Of a stretch of 8,598 nucleotides of DNA, positions 6,141-8,598 are shown piece after piece. The notes under the pieces were generated by a model, which saw nothing but the letters and a program-made list of their open reading frames with translations, ran no database searches and had not been told where the DNA came from. Numbering within the stretch: position 1 is the first letter of the stretch; every line of letters starts with the position of its first letter. Made by a program: the position numbers and the translations under genes. The DNA is from CAZJBP01 sp964544115 (GTDB lineage Bacteria > Verrucomicrobiota > Kiritimatiellia > UBA8416 > JADHWI01): contig CAZJBP010000147.1 of assembly GCA_964544115.1 (NCBI GenBank), positions 1-8,598 of the forward strand, given 5' to 3'.

Positions 6141-6366
6141 AGCACGAGCCGCCCTCGGTGGCGCAACCGCCGCCGGAGGATGGGCAGGCGCCGCAGCGCT
6201 CGGCGACCGACTTGATTGCCGCCGAGGCCACGGCAAAGGTCGACAGAGCCTTGACCGGCTTGCCCCTCTTGCAGGCCGGGCACTTGGCCGGGTGGTCCGA
6301 CGCGTTTCGGATCAGGACTTCAAATTCGTGACCGCAGGCTGAACATTGGTATTCGTAGATGGGCAT
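6124..6366 (-). CDS. FmdB-family zinc-ribbon protein
   Basis: An 80-residue protein starting MPIYEYQCSACGHEFE, the standard opening of the FmdB (CxxC_CxxC) putative regulatory zinc-ribbon family. Zinc ligands are Cys8, Cys11, Cys29 and Cys32. A Gly/Ser/Cys-rich tail adds Cys58, Cys61, Cys68, Cys75 and Cys76, a common but poorly understood trait of the family. The name comes from a protein once linked to formamidase/amidase regulation; the real role in most bacteria is unknown. The gene is convergent with the exported hypothetical gene and their stops are 6 bases apart. No strong Shine-Dalgarno is visible before the ATG at 6366. The family call is secure; no specific function should be inferred. 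Confidence 0.9.
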   Translation of the reverse strand: MPIYEYQCSACGHEFEVLIRNASDHPAKCPACKRGKPVKALSTFAVASAAIKSVAERCGACPSSGGGCATEGGSCCGLRG

Positions 6367-6460
6367 AGCTCGTTACGCCTGTTCGGGTTTCTCTATCTTC
6401 TGGTTTTCGTCCTTCCGGAGCCCGTCCCCGGCGGCGGGATCGTTCCTCACCCGCGCCGGC

Positions 6461-6490
6461 ATGATAGCTCAGACGCGCCCGGTGATGCAA
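6461..6490 (-). promoter_or_regulatory. possible promoter of the FmdB-family gene
   Basis: The minus strand has TTGCAT (6490-6485) and TATCAT (6466-6461) separated by 18 bases. The -10 box matches 5 of 6 positions, the -35 box 3 of 6. Transcription would start near 6454, giving a leader of about 90 bases. The site is downstream of the palindrome, so FmdB may be transcribed separately from ptsI. Confidence 0.35.
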
Positions 6491-6518
6491 CGGCGCCGAC
6501 CGGTCGCCCCGGCTCAGT

Positions 6519-6556
6519 CGGACAATAAATGTTCCGGCCGGAACATTTATTGTCCG
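6519..6556. repeat. perfect 38-bp palindrome overlapping the 3' end of ptsI
   Basis: The sequence is its own reverse complement across all 38 bases, centred between 6537 and 6538 (core GTTCCGG|CCGGAAC, flanks AATAAAT/ATTTATT). It is clearly AT-richer than its surroundings. It supplies the last codons and the TAA stop (6549-6547) of ptsI. As RNA it could form a very stable stem of up to 18 pairs with a tiny loop, but no T-run follows on either strand. Candidates are a transcription end or RNA-stability stem, a symmetric protein-binding site, or a copy of a dispersed palindromic repeat. Confidence 0.85.
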
Positions 6557-8229
6557 GGCGTCACGACCGGTTTGATCGCCGGCTTTGCCCGTACCTCCCG
6601 CGCCCGATCGCGGACGGCGGCAATGAGGCGCGGGCTCACGCTGACGCGGTCCACGCCAAGGCCCATCAGCCGCGGGAGATAGGCCGGGTTGGCTGCCGCT
6701 TCCCCGCAGACCGACAGCGTCTTCCCGGCTGATCTCGCCGCCGCCGCCAGGCGGCCCAGCAGCGACCAGAATACCGGCCGGTCCGGGTCGTAGTCATAGG
6801 CCACGCGCGGGTTGTTGCGGTCGACGGCGAACAGGTGCTGGATCAGGTCGTTGGTGCCGACGCTGGCGAAGTCGGCGGCGGCCATGAACTCGTCGGCCTG
6901 CAGGCAGGCGGCCGGGACCTCGAACATGACGCCGTGCCGAATCGTTCCGCGACCCATGCCCTTGACGGCGTCCTCGAACAGGTCGCGCAGCCGCATGAAC
7001 TGCCGCAGATCGATGACCATCGGGTACAGCACATCCACGGGGCCCTCTGCGGATGCCCGCGCAATGGCGCGTGCCTGCGTCGCCAGCAGATCCGTGCGGT
7101 CCAGCAGCAGCCGCGCCCCACGCCACCCCAGCGCGGGGTTCGGCTCGGGGGTCGTCTCCAGGAACGGCAGGGCCTTGTCGCCGCCGCCGTCGAGCAGTCG
7201 CAGGGTCACCGGCAGCCCCTGCATCCGCCGCACGACCGTCGCGTAGCGCCGCGCCTGCTCGTCCTCGTCGAGCGGCCGCCCCGCGGCCATGAACTCGAAC
7301 TCCGTGCGGTACAGGCCGATGCCGTCGGCGCGTGCGTGCAGGACGCGGTCCAGCTCGGCGGTGGTGTTGATGTTGGCCAGCACGGCGAGTCCGGGGACCG
7401 GATCGCTGACGGGAAACGTGCGGTGGGTCGCGGAGTCGGCGGAAAAACGGCAGCGCGTCCGCTCGGACGGGTGCAGGAAGACCTCGCCCGTGTCGCCATC
7501 CATGGCGATCTCGTCGCCGCAGCGGATCGTCTCGTGTGCGGCCTCCAGGCCGCTGACCGCCGGGACGCCCATCGCGCGGGCCAGAATGGCGGCGTGGGAG
7601 TTGACCCCGCCGCGCGCGCTGACAAAGCCCAGCACTCCTTCGCTCTCGACTTCGAGGGCGAGGGCGGGCGTCAATTCCTCGGTCACCACGATCCGGTCCC
7701 GGCCGCGGCGGCACTGCTCGTTCTCGCAGGCAAAGCCGGGCACGCACTTCGCCAGGTGCGCGAGGACGCGGCGCTTAATCTCGACGATGTCAGAGGCGCG
7801 GTCGCGCAGGTACTCGTCTTTGAACTCAAGCATGCGCGCCTCGTGGGCGTCCAGCACGGCGGCGACGGCGGCCTCGGCCGTGTAGCCGTCGCGGCGGACC
7901 CGCTGCGCGACCTCCGCACGCCAGGTCTCGTCCTCGATGATGAGCTTCTGCGTCGCGAAAATTTCCGACTCGGCCTTGCCGATGCGGCGGATGGCCTGCT
8001 CGCGCAGGGCCTCCACTCGCCCGGCCGACGCGGCGACGGCGTCGGCAAAGCGCTGGAGCTCTTCATCAGGGTGGAACGGCTCCCCGGGCGCGCGCCGGTG
8101 GAGCGCCGCCTCCGACGAGCAGTCGCGGAAGCGGCACACGCGGGCCATCGCCATCCCAGGGCTCAGGGGCACCCCTCGGCGCACGCTCTCCGCCGCCGCA
8201 TCCTGACTTTGGTGTGGCCCCTTCGGCAT
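6547..8229 (-). CDS. ptsI: phosphoenolpyruvate-protein phosphotransferase (PTS enzyme I)
   Basis: A 560-residue cytoplasmic enzyme that takes phosphate from PEP onto a histidine and passes it to HPr, the first step of the sugar phosphotransferase system. The N-terminal LSPGMAMARV matches the family's opening strand, followed by the helical HPr-binding region. The phosphorylated residue is His212 in GGVNSHAAILAR. The PEP-binding barrel shows DGIGLYRTEFEFM (Arg308), LDGGGDKALPF, NPALGWRGARLLL, GVMFEVPAA, SVGTNDLIQ and the active Cys508 in SVCGEAA. There is no GAF domain, so it is not PtsP-type EI-Ntr. An unusual segment just before the swivel region carries Cys162, Cys168 and Cys173. I chose the ATG at 8229 because the frame's extension to 8319 overlaps the flavoprotein gene and lacks family similarity; GGGAG precedes it but only 2 bases away. 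It follows the flavoprotein gene by 20 bases. No HPr gene is in the window. Confidence 0.93.
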   Translation of the reverse strand: MPKGPHQSQDAAAESVRRGVPLSPGMAMARVCRFRDCSSEAALHRRAPGEPFHPDEELQRFADAVAASAGRVEALREQAIRRIGKAESEIFATQKLIIEDETWRAEVAQRVRRDGYTAEAAVAAVLDAHEARMLEFKDEYLRDRASDIVEIKRRVLAHLAKCVPGFACENEQCRRGRDRIVVTEELTPALALEVESEGVLGFVSARGGVNSHAAILARAMGVPAVSGLEAAHETIRCGDEIAMDGDTGEVFLHPSERTRCRFSADSATHRTFPVSDPVPGLAVLANINTTAELDRVLHARADGIGLYRTEFEFMAAGRPLDEDEQARRYATVVRRMQGLPVTLRLLDGGGDKALPFLETTPEPNPALGWRGARLLLDRTDLLATQARAIARASAEGPVDVLYPMVIDLRQFMRLRDLFEDAVKGMGRGTIRHGVMFEVPAACLQADEFMAAADFASVGTNDLIQHLFAVDRNNPRVAYDYDPDRPVFWSLLGRLAAAARSAGKTLSVCGEAAANPAYLPRLMGLGVDRVSVSPRLIAAVRDRAREVRAKPAIKPVVTPGQ

Positions 8230-8249
8230 ATCTCCCGCCCCGGCTTTTC

Positions 8250-8598
8250 TCAGCCCTTCGGCTCCGCGGCCGCCATGGCCAGCGCCTTCTCGCCCAGCGC
8301 GCGGCCGGCCTCGCGGCACTCCGCCAGCACCGCGGGCGTAGGAACGAACTGCGCCTGCACCGGGTCGCGCAGGAGGTCGAACTTCATCTCCTTCAGGTAG
8401 GCCTCGACCTCGCGCGCCCCGTTCTTGGCCCAGCCGTAGGACCCGAACGCGAGGGCCGTCTTGCCGACCGGCTTTAAGCCCTTCCAGTAGGTCAGCACCG
8501 CGGCGACCTGCGGCATCAGCGTCTGGTTGAGCGTCGGCGAGCCCACGGCCACGCAGGCCGCCTCGAGCAGCTCGGTCGCCAGAACCGTGATGTTCGTC
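8250..8598 (-). CDS. A-type flavoprotein (FprA/rubredoxin:oxygen oxidoreductase-like), C-terminal part
   Basis: The gene runs off the right edge; the last 115 residues are visible. They form the second half of a flavodoxin-like FMN domain: VAVGSPTLNQTLMPQVAA, then LTYWKGLKP, then the FMN loop AFGSYGW, then a C-terminal helix (AECREAGRALGEKALAM). The GSPTLN...FGSYGW pair is typical of FprA-type diiron flavoproteins, which reduce O2 or NO to protect anaerobes. The diiron metallo-beta-lactamase-like part should lie outside the window, so a plain flavodoxin cannot be fully excluded. The visible frame is open to the edge, and the GTG at 8552 is internal (Val in VAVGSP). The stop lies 20 bases before ptsI, which suggests a shared transcript. 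Confidence 0.82.
   Translation of the reverse strand, partial: TNITVLATELLEAACVAVGSPTLNQTLMPQVAAVLTYWKGLKPVGKTALAFGSYGWAKNGAREVEAYLKEMKFDLLRDPVQAQFVPTPAVLAECREAGRALGEKALAMAAAEPKG

Noticed and set aside
6519..6556. Palindrome as a classic Rho-independent terminator
   Set aside because: No T-run follows on either strand and there is no unpaired loop beyond what the core would open; a non-classical 3'-end role remains possible.
8230..8319. N-terminal extension of ptsI to 8319
   Set aside because: It overlaps the flavoprotein gene's end and adds Gly/Arg-rich residues not seen in enzyme I; the ATG at 8229 gives the normal N-terminus.
6835..8400. 521-codon open frame on the plus strand, antisense to ptsI
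   Set aside because: It is a shadow of ptsI, whose active-site motifs are all intact on the other strand, and it crosses two minus-strand genes.
8553..8598. Starting the flavoprotein at the GTG at 8552
   Set aside because: The frame stays open to the window edge and the upstream residues (TELLEAAC) continue the flavodoxin fold, so the GTG is an internal valine.

Overview
The window is very GC-rich and densely coding, with eight protein genes and no rRNA, tRNA, CRISPR array or insertion sequence that I can recognise. The organism is probably a bacterium of the PVC superphylum, with Kiritimatiellota, Lentisphaerota or Verrucomicrobiota most likely. I infer this from style: Rab-like GTPases, GYF_2 domains, and intergenic repeats built from short 6-7 bp units. 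I remember such repeats from these groups but could not search for them.

Layout. (1) Positions 2-2402, + strand: the possible tail of an upstream gene, a small Ras/Rab-like GTPase, a heptamer-based inverted repeat, then a PAS/sigma-54 (AAA+)/Fis-type transcription activator. This looks like a GTPase-linked signalling unit. (2) 2403-2581: a spacer between convergent genes holding a hexamer-based inverted repeat. (3) 5099-2582, - strand: an inner-membrane protein with two N-terminal GYF_2-like domains, a long coiled coil, one membrane span and a C-terminal OmpA/MotB domain. Its end overlaps the start of a DEDDh 3'-5' exonuclease gene by 14 bases. (4) 5245-6117, + strand: an exported protein of unknown function, divergent from (3) and flanked by a 17-bp exact direct repeat. 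(5) 6366-6124, - strand: an FmdB-type zinc-ribbon protein ending 6 bases from the end of (4). (6) 8598-6547, - strand: the C-terminal part of an A-type flavoprotein (FprA-like), then PTS enzyme I (ptsI), whose last codons lie inside a perfect 38-bp palindrome.

The most interesting items are the GTPase/sigma-54 activator pairing with a non-standard N-terminal domain on the activator, the GYF_2-GYF_2-coiled-coil-TM-OmpA architecture, and three structured intergenic elements: heptamer inverted repeat, hexamer inverted repeat and perfect palindrome. No intergenic gap exceeds 300 bases. The long open frames antisense to the main genes are judged to be high-GC shadows.
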